From NCBI GenBank assembly GCA_009377385.1, contig WHUD01000020.1, forward strand, positions 1 through 47,224: a stretch of 47,224 nt of DNA. Direction: 5' to 3'. The position numbers were made by a program, and so were the translations under genes. The notes under the pieces were generated by a model. It worked only from the letters and a program-made list of their open reading frames with translations. It had not been told where the DNA came from and made no database searches. The stretch is from Actinophytocola sp. (GTDB lineage Bacteria; Actinomycetota; Actinomycetes; Mycobacteriales; Pseudonocardiaceae). Of this stretch, positions 18,221 to 28,295 are shown one piece after another (the stretch's first letter is position 1; every line of letters begins with the position of its first letter).

Positions 18221-19213
18221 TTACTTGGGGACGAAGAGGACCCAGACCTTGCCGCGGGCGAACGGGAGGCGCTTGTTGTTGCGCGCGATGCGGTAGACCG
18301 TCTCCCGCTTCGGGTTCGGCCGAGACCACTTCGCGGTGTACGCCTTGCCGTCGCGCAGCACGGTCGCCTTGCCATGCCCGACCGTCTTGGCCACCGGCGA
18401 CCCGGCGCCGCTGGTGTCCGCGACACCCTGACCACTCCCGACCTTGACCCGCTGCACCACGACGGTTCCGGCGTGCACCCTGCCGGTGCCCATCGACGTC
18501 AGCGGGCGCCCGTCGAGCGTGATGGCCCACTCCTTCATGCGCGGTGACCAGCGGAAGTTATATGACGCCGCTTGGTAAGACACGCCGAGACTCTTGGTCT
18601 TCTTGCCGCCCTTCGGAGCAGCACCGAACGACAGCGGCGAGGACACCGGTTTGGTCTTCGTCAACCGAGCCGGGTTGACCAGCAAGTTGTGCGGGCTCGG
18701 CCGCGCGCCAGCGCGGTAGAACGCGGCGGGCTGCGTCGTCGGGGTCGCCCTGATGAAGGGCGCCTTGACCAGCGCCGGGATCAGCTCAGGCGCCGCACCG
18801 GAGAACGTCACCACCGGACGCCGCATCTGCGCGAGCATCTGGATGTCGGTCTCCCTCGCGCTGCGCACCGGGCCGATGGCTCCAGGGCGCTTGCCCCAGT
18901 ACACGGCGGCCATCCTGGTCAGTCCTCCCTCGACGGGCTCGACGAAGACCAGGTCAGCCATCTTCAACCCGAAGTGCGGGCGGGCCGCCGAGGTGTTGTC
19001 GATCTTGACGACGAGACCCTGCGGCCACATGCCAGGTTTGTCGGGCTTTGGCTTGGGCTTCGTCGAGCTCGTCGTGCTCGTCGGTTGCGGTGAGGGCATG
19101 GCCTGGTTGGTCGGCTCGTCGTTACCGACGAACTGCAACAGCACCAGGACCAGTGCGACGACCACACCGGCACCCAAAACCGTGATTCCAATTTCTCGCC
19201 ATCGACGTGCCAC
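18221..19213 (-). CDS. DUF3048 (YerB-like) exported lipid- or membrane-anchored protein
   Basis: 330 residues from a GTG at 19213. One N-terminal membrane segment (about 8-29, GITVLGAGVVVALVLVLLQFVG), then a Ser/Thr/Pro/Lys linker (38-60). The two-part DUF3048 domain follows: VVKIDNTSAARPHFGLKMADLVFVEPVEGGLTR and IGPVRSARETDIQML in the first half, and VWVLFVPK at the end. There is no cysteine lipobox. Function is not established for the family; extracytoplasmic. Immediately downstream of mfd on the same strand. Confidence 0.87.
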   Translation of the reverse strand: MARRWREIGITVLGAGVVVALVLVLLQFVGNDEPTNQAMPSPQPTSTTSSTKPKPKPDKPGMWPQGLVVKIDNTSAARPHFGLKMADLVFVEPVEGGLTRMAAVYWGKRPGAIGPVRSARETDIQMLAQMRRPVVTFSGAAPELIPALVKAPFIRATPTTQPAAFYRAGARPSPHNLLVNPARLTKTKPVSSPLSFGAAPKGGKKTKSLGVSYQAASYNFRWSPRMKEWAITLDGRPLTSMGTGRVHAGTVVVQRVKVGSGQGVADTSGAGSPVAKTVGHGKATVLRDGKAYTAKWSRPNPKRETVYRIARNNKRLPFARGKVWVLFVPK

Positions 19214-19326
19214 GGAACATTGATACTGGCTTGATCGCCTACGGGTCAGCCCGACACACCCAATCGGGTGAGGATTTGGCGTGGCAATTCGTCACACCGG
19301 GGGCACAACCGACCGAAAGGACCAGA

Positions 19327-22300
19327 TCAGCTCGCCGTAGAGGCGGGCGCCATCGACTCGAGGAAGGTCGTGCACCAGTCGAGCAGGTCCTTGTTGATCA
19401 GCGGCGGCGCGCCGATCCGGCCGCCTGCGGGACCCTCGGTGGGACGCGGCACCCCGACCGTGTCGGTCACCGACTTGTACATCGCCTTGGGGTAGAGCCG
19501 CTTGAGCCGCACCTGCTGCGAGTCGGCGAGCGGCATCGGCGTGAACCGGATCATGTTCCCCTGGCTGGTGACCTCCGTGACGCCCGCAGCGCGGCAGGTC
19601 TGCCGGAACGCCGCGACGTCGAGCAACCGCTGCACCGGGGCGGGCGGCTGGCCGTAGCGGTCGATCAGCTCGTCGCGCACCGTCGCCAGGGCGTCGGAAT
19701 CGGTGTCCACCCCGGCCGCCGCGATCTTGCGGTACGCCTCGAGCCGCAGTCGCTCGCCCGGCACGTAGTCGTGCGGGATGTGCGCGTCCACCGGCAGATC
19801 GATGCGCACCTCGACATGGCCCTGGTCCGCCATCGGCTCCGCGCCAGCGTGCCTGCGGAAGTCGTTCACCGCCTCGCCGACCAGCCGGACGTACAGGTCG
19901 AAGCCGACACCGGCGATGTGCCCGGACTGCTCCGCGCCGAGGATGTTGCCCGCGCCCCGGATCTCAAGGTCCTTCATAGCCACCGCCATGCCAGCGCCAA
20001 GTTCGGTGTTCTGCGCGATGGTGGCGAGCCGGTCGTGCGCGGTCTCGGTCAGCGGCGTCTCGCGTGGGTACAGGAAGTAGGCGTAGCCGCGCTCGCGCCT
20101 GCGCCCGACGCGCCCGCGCAGCTGGTGCAGCTGCGCGAGGCCGAGCAGGTCGGCGCGCTCGACGATCAGCGTGTTGGCCGCCGCGATGTCCAGGCCGGTC
20201 TCCACGATCGTGGTGCAGACGAGCACGTCGTACTCGTGCTCCCAGAAGCCCTGGATGATCTTTTCGAGCTTGTCCTCGTTCATCTGACCGTGCGCGGTGA
20301 CCACTCGCGCCTCAGGCACCAGCTCGCGGATCCGCTTGGCTGCCTTTTCGATCGACGAAACCCGGTTGTGCACGTAGAACACCTGGCCGTCGCGCAGCAG
20401 CTCGCGGTGGATGGCCGCGGCGACCTGCTTGTCGTCGTAGCCGCCGACGTAGGTCAGGATCGGGTGTCGGTCCTCCGGCGGGGTGAGGATGGTCGACATC
20501 TCGCGGATGCCTGCCATGCTCATCTCCAGCGTGCGCGGGATTGGCGTCGCCGACATCGTCAGCACGTCGACGTGGGTGCGCAGCGCCTTGATGTGCTCCT
20601 TGTGCTCGACGCCGAAGCGCTGTTCCTCGTCAACGATGACCAGGCCGAGGTCCTTGTAGCGGATGCCGGTCTGCAGCAGGCGGTGGGTGCCGATGACGAT
20701 GTCGACCTCACCGTCGGCGAGCCCCGCGACGATCTGCTCTGACTCGTTCGCGTCGGTGAACCTCGACAACGTCTTGATGTTCACCGGGAACGAGCCCATC
20801 CGATCGATGAAGGTGTTGTGGTGCTGCTGCGCGAGCAGCGTGGTCGGCACGAGCACCGCGACCTGCTTTCCTGCGGTGACGGCCTTGAACGCGGCCCGTA
20901 CGGCGATCTCGGTCTTGCCGTAGCCGACGTCGCCACAGATCACGCGGTCCATCGGCACGCCGCGTTTCATGTCGTCCTTGACCTCGTCGATGGCGGCGAG
21001 CTGGTCGGTGGTCTCCACGAACGGGAAGGCGTCCTCCAGCTCGGCCTGCCACGGCGTGTCGTCCCCGAAGGCGTGGCCGGGTGCTGCCTGCCGTGCGGCG
21101 TAGAGCTGCACCAGCTCGGCGGCGATCTCCTTGACCGCCTTGCGCGCCTTGGCCTTGGTGTTCTTCCAGTCCGAGCCGCCGAGCTTGTTCAACGTCGGCA
21201 GCTCGCCGCCGACGTAGCGGGACACCTCGTCGAGCTGGTCGGTCGGCACGAACAGCCGGTCGCCCGGGTGCCCACGCTTCGACGGCGCGTATTCCAGCAC
21301 CAGGTACTCGCGGGTCGCGCCACCAACGGTGCGCTGCACCATCTCCACGAAACGGCCGATCCCGTGCTGGTCGTGGACGACGTAGTCGCCCTGCTTGAGC
21401 GCGAGCGGGTCGACGGCGTTGCGCCGCCGCGACGGCATCTTCACGCCGAGGTCGCCGTCCTGGCTGCCGGGCGTGGTCGCGCGGCCGGTCAGGTCCGCCT
21501 CGCCCAGCACGACCAGCGCCGTGTCAGGCACGACGAAGCCGCCGGTGACCGCGCCGGTGGTCACCGTGACGACGCCGGGCTTCGGAGCTTCCGGCAGGCC
21601 ACCTTCTGCGTGGCTGGCTGGCACCTCGGCGGCGGTGAGCTGCTCCACCGCGCGGGCCGCAGTGCCCGACCCCGCCACCACGAGCACCGCGGCACCGCCG
21701 GCGGCGGTGTGCGCGAGGAGTTCCTTGGCGGCCTGGTCGACGTCACCCCGGTACGCGGGTGCGACGTGAACGCCGGTGCCGACGTCGATCACCCCGGCGC
21801 CTTCGCTGGTGAGCTGGCTCAGCGTCCACCACGCCCTGCCGGTGCCGGTGGCATGGCTGCGCACCTCGTCCAGGTCGCGGTAGGCCGACGTGCCGAGGTC
21901 GAGCGGCGCGTCGCCGCCGTCGCCCGCGACGGTCCAGGACGCCTCGAGGAACTCCTGCCCGGTGCGCACCAGGTCGGCGGCCCGCGCGCGGATCTTCTCC
22001 GGGTCTGCGAGCAGCACGTGGGTGCCGTCGGGCATGGCGTCGGTGAGCAGGTCGAGCTTGCCGGGCAGCAGCACAGGGATCAGCGCTTCCATGCCCTCGC
22101 ACGGGATGCCGTCCGCGAGCTTGCTCAGCATCTCGCTGAGCGCGGCGTCGGCCTCGTGCGTGGCGAGCAGGTCGGCGGCGCGCTGCTTGACGTCGTCGGT
22201 GAGCAGCAGCTCACGGCAGGCCGGCGCGGTGACGGCGCTGATTTCCTCAGGCAGCGAACGCTGGTCGGCGACGGCGAAGGTGCGGATCTCGCTGACCTCG

Positions 22301-22911
22301 TCGCCGAAGAACTCCACCCGGTACGGGTGCGCCGCCGTCGGCGGGAAGACATCGATGATCCCGCCGCGGACCGCGAACTCGCCGCGCTTCTCCACCATGT
22401 CGACCCGGCTGTAGGCGAGGTCGACCAGCCGCGCGAGGGTGTCCTCGAAGTCGAGCTCCTCGTCGACGACGAACTCGATCGGCGCCAGCGAACCGAGACC
22501 GGGCGCCATCGGCTGGATCAGGCTGCGCACGGCGGTGACCACGACCCGCAGCCCACCGTGGTCCGGCTGCGCGAGCCTGCGCAGCACCTCAAGCCGCTTG
22601 CCGACGGTGTCGGCGCGTGGCGAGAGCCGTTCGTGCGGCAACGTCTCCCATGACGGCAGCGACGCGACGGCGTCGTGACCGATCAGGTCGCCGACGGCGG
22701 CGGTCAGCAGCTCCATCTCGCGGCCGGTCGCGACAACGGCGAGCACCGGCCGACCGGCGCCCTGCTGTGCCGCAAGCGCTGCTACGACAAGTTGCCGCGC
22801 GGCGGGCGGCCCCTGCAGCTCCAGTTCGGGCGCGCCGGCGCGATCAACGACGGCGGTGAGGGGGGAGCTGGGCAGGGTGGCGGCGAGCAATCCAGACAAC
22901 GCGGCGGGCAC
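19327..22911 (-). CDS. mfd: transcription-repair coupling factor
   Basis: About 1194 residues from a GTG at 22911; a TTG four codons later is equally possible since GGAAGG lies 12 bases before it. UvrB-like N-terminal module ([15 protein letters not shown]), RNA-polymerase-interaction domain ([16 protein letters not shown]), and RecG-like SF2 motor with Walker [22 protein letters not shown] (motif II), [13 protein letters not shown], and [19 protein letters not shown]-terminal TRCF domain closes it. Displaces stalled RNA polymerase and recruits UvrA. Divergent from the lipoprotein gene at 23045. Confidence 0.97.
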   Translation of the reverse strand: MPAALSGLLAATLPSSPLTAVVDRAGAPELELQGPPAARQLVVAALAAQQGAGRPVLAVVATGREMELLTAAVGDLIGHDAVASLPSWETLPHERLSPRADTVGKRLEVLRRLAQPDHGGLRVVVTAVRSLIQPMAPGLGSLAPIEFVVDEELDFEDTLARLVDLAYSRVDMVEKRGEFAVRGGIIDVFPPTAAHPYRVEFFGDEVSEIRTFAVADQRSLPEEISAVTAPACRELLLTDDVKQRAADLLATHEADAALSEMLSKLADGIPCEGMEALIPVLLPGKLDLLTDAMPDGTHVLLADPEKIRARAADLVRTGQEFLEASWTVAGDGGDAPLDLGTSAYRDLDEVRSHATGTGRAWWTLSQLTSEGAGVIDVGTGVHVAPAYRGDVDQAAKELLAHTAAGGAAVLVVAGSGTAARAVEQLTAAEVPASHAEGGLPEAPKPGVVTVTTGAVTGGFVVPDTALVVLGEADLTGRATTPGSQDGDLGVKMPSRRRNAVDPLALKQGDYVVHDQHGIGRFVEMVQRTVGGATREYLVLEYAPSKRGHPGDRLFVPTDQLDEVSRYVGGELPTLNKLGGSDWKNTKAKARKAVKEIAAELVQLYAARQAAPGHAFGDDTPWQAELEDAFPFVETTDQLAAIDEVKDDMKRGVPMDRVICGDVGYGKTEIAVRAAFKAVTAGKQVAVLVPTTLLAQQHHNTFIDRMGSFPVNIKTLSRFTDANESEQIVAGLADGEVDIVIGTHRLLQTGIRYKDLGLVIVDEEQRFGVEHKEHIKALRTHVDVLTMSATPIPRTLEMSMAGIREMSTILTPPEDRHPILTYVGGYDDKQVAAAIHRELLRDGQVFYVHNRVSSIEKAAKRIRELVPEARVVTAHGQMNEDKLEKIIQGFWEHEYDVLVCTTIVETGLDIAAANTLIVERADLLGLAQLHQLRGRVGRRRERGYAYFLYPRETPLTETAHDRLATIAQNTELGAGMAVAMKDLEIRGAGNILGAEQSGHIAGVGFDLYVRLVGEAVNDFRRHAGAEPMADQGHVEVRIDLPVDAHIPHDYVPGERLRLEAYRKIAAAGVDTDSDALATVRDELIDRYGQPPAPVQRLLDVAAFRQTCRAAGVTEVTSQGNMIRFTPMPLADSQQVRLKRLYPKAMYKSVTDTVGVPRPTEGPAGGRIGAPPLINKDLLDWCTTFLESMAPASTAS

Positions 22912-23044
22912 CCTTCCAGGGTACGGGCGGGCAACCGGCGACGGATGACCGCCCGGAGGCCGAGCGGACCCGGCGAATCCGGCAACAAGGGCAGGGGCCA
23001 ATGCGCCATCGCACGGCGTAACCTGCATGTGCATGATGGGCGGC

Positions 23045-24250
23045 ATGGCACGACGCTTGATCGCGATACTGCTCAGCGCCAGCGCGCTCGTTACCGCATG
23101 CACGCAGTCGCCTGCTGCCAGGCCGCCGGAGTCCTCCTCCGTTTCGCCTCCGCCGAGCGAGCCAGCGCCGGTCGGCCTCGACGTCGTCGAGGTCGCCGAC
23201 GGGCTGGAGCACGCATGGGACGTCGGGTTCCTGCCGGACGGCAAGCTGCTCGTCACCGAGCGGAGCGGCAGGCTGCGACTGCTGTCAAGCGGCGACGATG
23301 GCGCGGAAATGCGCACGGTGCAGGCCGACTTCTCCGATGTCTACGACCTCGGCGAGGGCGGGCTGATGGGTGTGGCGGTCCACCCGGACTTCGCGAAGAC
23401 GCGCGAATTCACCACGTGCCAGACGCACCAGGAGGATGGCGAGCCCAAAGACGTCCGGCTGGTGACATGGCGGCTGTCCGAGGACGGCACGCGGGCGGTC
23501 AAGGTGAAGCCCCTGGTCACCGGGTTGCCGATCAACGAAAGCGGCAGGCACTCCGGCTGCCGTCCGGTGGTGACCAAGGACGGCGCGCTGCTGGTCGGGA
23601 CCGGCGACTCCGCCGACCCCGACGTGCCACAGGACAAGACGAGCCTCGGTGGGAAGGTGTTGCGGATCGATCCGGAGACCGGCAAGGGGCTGTCCAACAA
23701 CCCGTTCGCCAACTCCGACAACGCCAACACGCGTCGCATCGTCACCTACGGCCACCGCAATATCCAGGGCATCGCGGTGCAGCCGGGCACAGACCGGGTC
23801 TACGTCGCAGAGCACGGGCCGGACATCGATGACGAGGTCAACCTGGTCGAGTTCGGCCGCAACTACGGCTGGGACCCGTCGCAGGGCGGCACCGTGGACA
23901 GCTACGACGAGAGCGTGCCGATGACCGACCGCGAGCGGTTCCCGAACGCCATGCGGCCCGCGTGGACGTCCGGCGACATGACGGAGGCGATCTGCGGCGC
24001 CACGTTCCTGTCCGGCGAGCGGTGGGGCGCGCTGGACGGCACGCTCGCCGTTGTCGCGCTCAAGGGCTCGAAGCTCATCCTGCTCACCATCGGCAGGGAA
24101 GGCGGCGCTGTCGGCCGCTCCGACCCGCCGGAGCTGGACGAGGAGTACGGCAGGCTGCGCGCCGCACGCACCGGTCCGGATGGCGCGCTGTACATCACCA
24201 CGAGCAACGGCGAGGACGACAAGCTGCTGCGGGTGACACCAGAGGGCTGA
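23045..24250 (+). CDS. PQQ-dependent sugar dehydrogenase-type lipoprotein (GSDH family)
   Basis: 401 residues from ATG 23045. Signal peptide with lipobox ALVTAC. The six-bladed propeller of the soluble glucose/sorbosone dehydrogenase family is evident: [96 protein letters not shown], and [12 protein letters not shown] at the end. Family members use PQQ to oxidise sugars; no PQQ synthesis genes are here, so the real cofactor state is unknown. Divergent from mfd. Confidence 0.9.
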   Translation: MARRLIAILLSASALVTACTQSPAARPPESSSVSPPPSEPAPVGLDVVEVADGLEHAWDVGFLPDGKLLVTERSGRLRLLSSGDDGAEMRTVQADFSDVYDLGEGGLMGVAVHPDFAKTREFTTCQTHQEDGEPKDVRLVTWRLSEDGTRAVKVKPLVTGLPINESGRHSGCRPVVTKDGALLVGTGDSADPDVPQDKTSLGGKVLRIDPETGKGLSNNPFANSDNANTRRIVTYGHRNIQGIAVQPGTDRVYVAEHGPDIDDEVNLVEFGRNYGWDPSQGGTVDSYDESVPMTDRERFPNAMRPAWTSGDMTEAICGATFLSGERWGALDGTLAVVALKGSKLILLTIGREGGAVGRSDPPELDEEYGRLRAARTGPDGALYITTSNGEDDKLLRVTPEG

Positions 24251-24263
24251 GCCGATCGGGTGA

Positions 24264-24341
24264 TCAGATGTCTATCATCCGCAGCTGATCGCACATCGCG
24301 AAGCTCGGTTCGCTGAGCCTGGTGTCATACTGTTCCGGCTC
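24264..24341 (-). pseudogene. MazF-like toxin C-terminal remnant
   Basis: Reading 24341 to 24264 on the minus strand gives 25 codons containing RLSEPSFAMCDQLRMIDI before a stop. This resembles the conserved G-L-x-x-P-S-x-x-x-C-D-Q-x-R-T-x-x segment of MazF/PemK endoribonuclease toxins. Nothing of the N-terminal toxin core is found. It directly follows the antitoxin-like ORF in a shifted frame, as a toxin would, so the pair looks like a deletion remnant. Confidence 0.5.
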
Positions 24342-24471
24342 AGTCCTTGACCTCGACGTCAATCTCGGCCAGTTCCTGGCGTTCAGCGAGGTAGTCATCC
24401 CGCATGGCCGGGTCGGCTATCCGGGCCAGCCGATCCCGGTTCTCCTGGGAGACGCGCACACTCGTCTGCAT
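24340..24471 (-). pseudogene. short ribbon-helix-helix antitoxin-like ORF (43 aa), probably truncated
   Basis: The ATG at 24471 opens a 43-residue frame that starts MQTSVRVSQENRDRLARIA, the pattern of an RHH antitoxin N-terminus (beta strand then helix). It ends in an acidic ERQELAEIDVEVKD tail like the toxin-wrapping part of MazE/VapB proteins. The middle is too short for an intact antitoxin. Stop at 24340 overlaps the start of the MazF-like remnant. Confidence 0.5.
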
Positions 24472-24495
24472 GCCTCAAGTATGCGCAACGGTCAA

Positions 24496-25185
24496 TTAGC
24501 GAGCGTCCGTGTCCAATCGCAACGCGGGCTTCTGCTCCAAATGGGACAGTCCGTTCCATGCCAGGTTCACCAGCTGCGCTGCCACCTCGTCCCGCTTGGG
24601 CTTGCGGGCGTCCAACCACCACTGCCCGGTCAGCGCGACCATGCCGACAAGCGCCTGCGCGTACATCGGCGCCAGCTTGACGTCGTAGCCGCGCGCGGCG
24701 AACTGGTTGGCGAGGATGTGCTCCACCTGGCTGGCGATGTCATTGAGCAGCGTGGAGAACGTGCCTGTCGTGCTGGCGACCGGCGAGTCGCGCACCAGGA
24801 TGCGGAACCCGTCGTGCGACTCCTCGACGTAGCCGAGCAGCGCGACGGCGGCCTGCTCAAGCATCAACCTGGGGTGCCCGCCGTGCAGGCTGGACACCAT
24901 CCGGTCGAGCAGCGCATGCGTCTCCCTGTCGACGACGACGGCGTAGATACCCTCCTTGCCGCCGAAGTGCTCGTAGACGACCGGTTTGGACACGTTCGCC
25001 CGGTGCGCGATCTCCTCGATCGATGTGCCGTCGAAGCCCTTCTCCGCGAACAGCGCCTTGGCGACGTCAAGCAGTTGCTGCCTGCGTTCGGTGCCGGTCA
25101 TCCTGACCCTGGTCACGGGAGCGGCGGGCCGTGTCCCGGCGTTGCTCGCCGCCGCTGCCTTGCGCGCGCGTCTCCTCCCAGCCAT
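24496..25185 (-). CDS. TetR/AcrR-family transcriptional regulator (Rv1019-like position)
   Basis: 229 residues from ATG 25185, with a basic 28-residue lead-in before the HTH. The TetR DNA-binding region is typical: RRQQLLDVAKALFAEKGFDGTSIEEIAHRANVSKPVVYEHFGGKEGIY (about 34-81). The C-terminal ligand domain is helical. It is 26 bp downstream of the desaturase on the same strand, so it probably shares that transcript and may regulate it. In mycobacteria a TetR gene (Rv1019) occupies the same place between glmU and mfd. Confidence 0.92.
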   Translation of the reverse strand: MAGRRRARKAAAASNAGTRPAAPVTRVRMTGTERRQQLLDVAKALFAEKGFDGTSIEEIAHRANVSKPVVYEHFGGKEGIYAVVVDRETHALLDRMVSSLHGGHPRLMLEQAAVALLGYVEESHDGFRILVRDSPVASTTGTFSTLLNDIASQVEHILANQFAARGYDVKLAPMYAQALVGMVALTGQWWLDARKPKRDEVAAQLVNLAWNGLSHLEQKPALRLDTDAR

Positions 25186-25211
25186 GCGAGTCAGCGTAAC
25201 CGGCTGCGCCT

Positions 25212-26165
25212 CTACGGCGAGTCGACGGCAAGCCTGGCGAGCCGCTTGCTGCTCGGCCAGCGGACGTCGTGAGCCCAGCCGAACTTCTCGAAGAACCAGA
25301 TCATCCGCGCCGAGATGTCGATCTGACCGCGCTGGACGCCGTGCCGCGCCGACGTCGGGTCGGCATGGTGCAGGTTGTGCCAGGACTCACCAAGCGACAG
25401 GATCGCAAGCGGCCAGAAGTTCGCGGACCGGTCCCGCGACGTGAACGGCCGCTCGCCGATCATGTGGCACACCGAGTTGATCGACCAGGTCACGTGGTGC
25501 AGGACGCACACCCGGACGAGGCCTGCCCAGAAGAACGCAGTCACCGCGCCCCACAGCGACCAGCTCAGCAGCCCGCCGAGCACGCCGGGCAGCACAAGAC
25601 TGAGCAGCGTCAACAGCCCGAAGTACCTGTCGATCGCACGCATGTCGGGGTCCTTGGCCAGATCGGGCGCGAACCGGTCGATGTTGGTGGTGTCCCGATG
25701 GAACAACCAGCCCATGTGCGCGTGCCAGAAGCCCTTGGCGATAGCCACGGGCGACGTCCCGAACAACCACGGCGAGTGCGGATCGCCCTCCCTGTCGGAG
25801 AAGGCGTGGTGCCTGCGGTGGTCGGCGACCCAGGTCAGCAGCGGGCCCTGCAGTGAGGTGCTGCCCGCGATGGCGAGCGTGATCCGCAGCCACCGCTTCG
25901 CCTTGAACGAGCCGTGCGTGAAGAAGCGGTGGAATCCCACGGTGACGCCAGCGGCGGCGAAGAAGTAGAACGCGGCGAACAGCCCGACGTCGAGCCAGCT
26001 CAGACCCCAGCCCCAGGCGAAGGGGATCGCAGCGAGCAGCGCGAGTAGCGGCGCCACCACCCCGGCGTAAACCGCGACCTGAACTTTCAGCGGGCGCCGT
26101 TCGCCGAGTATCGGTTTCGGTCCCTTCCGAACGGACTCGCTCGGCTCCTGCACCGTGGCCGTCAT
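25212..26165 (-). CDS. acyl-lipid/acyl-CoA delta-9-type fatty acid desaturase
   Basis: 317 residues from the ATG at 26165, which has a good SD (AAGGCGGGG). The three di-iron histidine boxes are present: GFHRFFTHGSF, DHRRHHAFSD and ESWHNLHHADP. Four transmembrane helices are arranged as two pairs around the boxes. An integral-membrane enzyme that introduces a cis double bond into saturated acyl chains, using an electron donor not encoded here. Followed by the TetR regulator in an apparent operon. Relation to DesA3-type enzymes is by family resemblance only. Confidence 0.92.
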   Translation of the reverse strand: MTATVQEPSESVRKGPKPILGERRPLKVQVAVYAGVVAPLLALLAAIPFAWGWGLSWLDVGLFAAFYFFAAAGVTVGFHRFFTHGSFKAKRWLRITLAIAGSTSLQGPLLTWVADHRRHHAFSDREGDPHSPWLFGTSPVAIAKGFWHAHMGWLFHRDTTNIDRFAPDLAKDPDMRAIDRYFGLLTLLSLVLPGVLGGLLSWSLWGAVTAFFWAGLVRVCVLHHVTWSINSVCHMIGERPFTSRDRSANFWPLAILSLGESWHNLHHADPTSARHGVQRGQIDISARMIWFFEKFGWAHDVRWPSSKRLARLAVDSP

Positions 26166-26329
26166 GCGCACCCCGCCTTCCGACTTCGCGTTGCCGTTTT
26201 TACCTACGGTGGCGTAACTTACGGTACCGGAAGTGTGACAGCGTCGGTAGTGAACAGGCCCCGAGGACGGGGGTAGCATCGATCACCATCCGCCTCACGT
26301 CTACCCTGCAGTTGGGCAATCAACACCCG

Positions 26330-26402
26330 ATCCGCCGTGGTGTAATGGGCAGCACTTCAGATTTTGGTTCTGACGGTTCAGGTTCGAGTCCTGGCGGCGG
26401 AG
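26330..26402 (+). tRNA. tRNA-Gln (UUG anticodon)
   Basis: Cloverleaf: acceptor TCCGCCG/CGGCGGA, anticodon stem TCAGA/TCTGA, loop TTTTGGT giving anticodon UUG, T loop TTCGAGT, and discriminator G73, expected for glutamine. CCA is not encoded. Confidence 0.95.
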
Positions 26403-26484
26403 CACCGCGCGAGCAACCAAGGGGGTGCGGCCGCTGCGTCAGGGACAGCGCATCCGCGATGCCAGGCGGCCTGTCGTCGTCGAC

Positions 26485-28119
26485 ATGTCCGACGCCTGGC
26501 TGGTCGGTCGCGCCCGCGAACTGCGCGCCGCCGTACAGTCCACCACCCGCGATGAGCAACTCGGCATAGTCGCCGAACTCGACGTCCTGCTGGAAGAGGC
26601 CCGCACAAGGGGCGAGCCGCTCATGGTCGCCGATTTGCTGCGCAGCGCCGCGATGGCACGGCTGTCAGCGCCCGGCCTCGGCTCGCAGGCGGAGCCGTTG
26701 CTCGACGAACTCCTGGCGCACACCCGCAAGCACTGCCTCCCCGTCCTGCGCGCAGGCGCGCACGCCCTGCAGGGCAAGCGGATGATCCTGGCGGAGAAGG
26801 AGGACGACGCGCTGACCGAGATCGCCCGTGCGCTGGCGATCCTGGACGACCCGCCGACCCCGACGACCCGCTCCGAACAGCGCATCTTCAACCGCTCGCT
26901 GGTGACTGCGCTTGTCGACTGCTGGCAGGGACTCAACGAGCTCGGCCTTTACGAGACCGCTGAGGAGGTCAGCGCGCGCTCGCACCGGGCGATGCGGGAG
27001 AGCGCCGGCCCGCACGAGATCACGCTGCAGATGTTCAACCTCATCGAGATGCTGCTGGCGTGGGCGATCCGGCTGGAACGCATCAAGCACACCGACCAGG
27101 CGCGGGAGAAGTTCGCGGTGGCCGCGTCGGTGGCAGCCGCGGTCGAAGCGCCGTTCACCGAGTCGCTGTTCCGGCTGCGGGAGGCGCCCGCGATCGAGCA
27201 GATCAGCCTGATCGCGGCCGCCGTCGCGCTCAACGACCCCGGCCCAAGCCACATCGAGCGGCTGAACCGGCTGTTCACCCATCGCTGCGGCGACCAGGAG
27301 CAGGCGCTCGTCGCGATCGCGCTCGCCCGCTGCCTCGAGCGAGATGGCCAGGGTGACAACGCCCGCGAGGTGCTGCTCGCCGCGCGACGGGCTGCCGACG
27401 AGGTCAACACCCCGGCGTCGGCCCGGCTCAACATCGACCGTGAGTTGGCGCGGTTCGAGCTGGCGGCCAACCCCGGCCTCCCGGACACCGTCGCCGCGTA
27501 CACCCTCGCGCTTGAGCAGGAGCTGTGGGACATGCGCGAGTCCCGCGCCGCCGCGTTGCAGACGAGGCGCAAGCACGAACGGCTCTCCGCAGAGCACGGC
27601 GCGATCGCCGCACAGGCCGCGCAGGCGCTGCAAGACCCGCTGACCGGCCTGCCGAACCGCCGCGCGCTGGACGAACGGCTCCGCACGCTGTCGTCAGACA
27701 AGAACATGCAGCCGCTCTCGGTCGCGCTGGTCGACCTTGACGGCTTCAAGGGCGTCAACGACAACCAGTCGCACGCCGAGGGCGACGACGTCCTCCGGGT
27801 CATCGCGAGCACGCTCAGGGACGCGCTGCGCGGGGACGACTTCGTCGCCCGCTACGGCGGCGACGAGTTCGTCGTGCTCCTGCCTGGCGCGCCTGCCGCG
27901 TCGGCCGCCGCCGCGATGAGCCGCACGGTGGCCGCGGTGTCCGACCTGCCTGGCCACCTCTCTCGCGGGGTGACGCTGTCGGTCGGGCTGGTGTCCATGG
28001 CGCCGTTCGAGCACCCCGAGTCCGTGCTCACCCGCGCCGACGCGGCGATGTACCAGGCCAAACGCAGCGGCGGCAACCGCGTCTCCGCGGCAACGCAGGA
28101 CGCCCCCGGCGCTTCCTGA
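26485..28119 (+). CDS. GGDEF-domain diguanylate cyclase with TPR-like N-terminus
   Basis: 544 residues from ATG 26485 (MSDAWLVGRARELR); in-frame upstream codons exist but overlap the tRNA flank. Residues 1-370 are alpha-helical tetratricopeptide-like repeats, which probably sense or bind a partner. A short coiled coil (about 345-375) joins them to the GGDEF domain: LTGLPNRRALDERL, VALVDLDGFKGVND, and an intact active-site GGDEF at 458-462. A product-binding inhibitory site RGDD (449-452) is correctly spaced. It should make cyclic di-GMP from GTP. No EAL domain, no membrane segments. Confidence 0.93.
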   Translation: MSDAWLVGRARELRAAVQSTTRDEQLGIVAELDVLLEEARTRGEPLMVADLLRSAAMARLSAPGLGSQAEPLLDELLAHTRKHCLPVLRAGAHALQGKRMILAEKEDDALTEIARALAILDDPPTPTTRSEQRIFNRSLVTALVDCWQGLNELGLYETAEEVSARSHRAMRESAGPHEITLQMFNLIEMLLAWAIRLERIKHTDQAREKFAVAASVAAAVEAPFTESLFRLREAPAIEQISLIAAAVALNDPGPSHIERLNRLFTHRCGDQEQALVAIALARCLERDGQGDNAREVLLAARRAADEVNTPASARLNIDRELARFELAANPGLPDTVAAYTLALEQELWDMRESRAAALQTRRKHERLSAEHGAIAAQAAQALQDPLTGLPNRRALDERLRTLSSDKNMQPLSVALVDLDGFKGVNDNQSHAEGDDVLRVIASTLRDALRGDDFVARYGGDEFVVLLPGAPAASAAAAMSRTVAAVSDLPGHLSRGVTLSVGLVSMAPFEHPESVLTRADAAMYQAKRSGGNRVSAATQDAPGAS

Positions 28120-28151
28120 CGACGTCGTAGGATCGTGGGCCGCACGAGGAT

Positions 28152-28254
28152 GGCTATTCACAAGTCAGTCGGCGGGGGCCGCCCGGAGGGTGGCTCGCGC
28201 CGAGTGGCTGCAGGTGAGGCGCAAGATTGCGGTGATTCGTCATGGTGAATAGCC
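28152..28254 (+). promoter_or_regulatory. distant inverted repeat upstream of glmU; candidate structured leader or operator pair
   Basis: GGCTATTCAC at 28152-28161 is exactly complementary to GTGAATAGCC at 28245-28254. The enclosed 83 bases are GC-rich with further self-complementary pieces. A third TGAATAG copy follows at about 28261. This could be the closing stem of an RNA element in the glmU leader or a set of protein-binding sites. I do not recognise a known riboswitch. Confidence 0.3.
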
Positions 28255-28295
28255 CGACTTATGAATAGGACTCGAGTACCCGAGTTGGGAGAGCC

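Noticed and set aside
20818-22653. 611-codon plus-strand open frame opposite mfd
   Set aside because: Antisense shadow produced by high GC third positions; Mfd motifs on the other strand are unambiguous.
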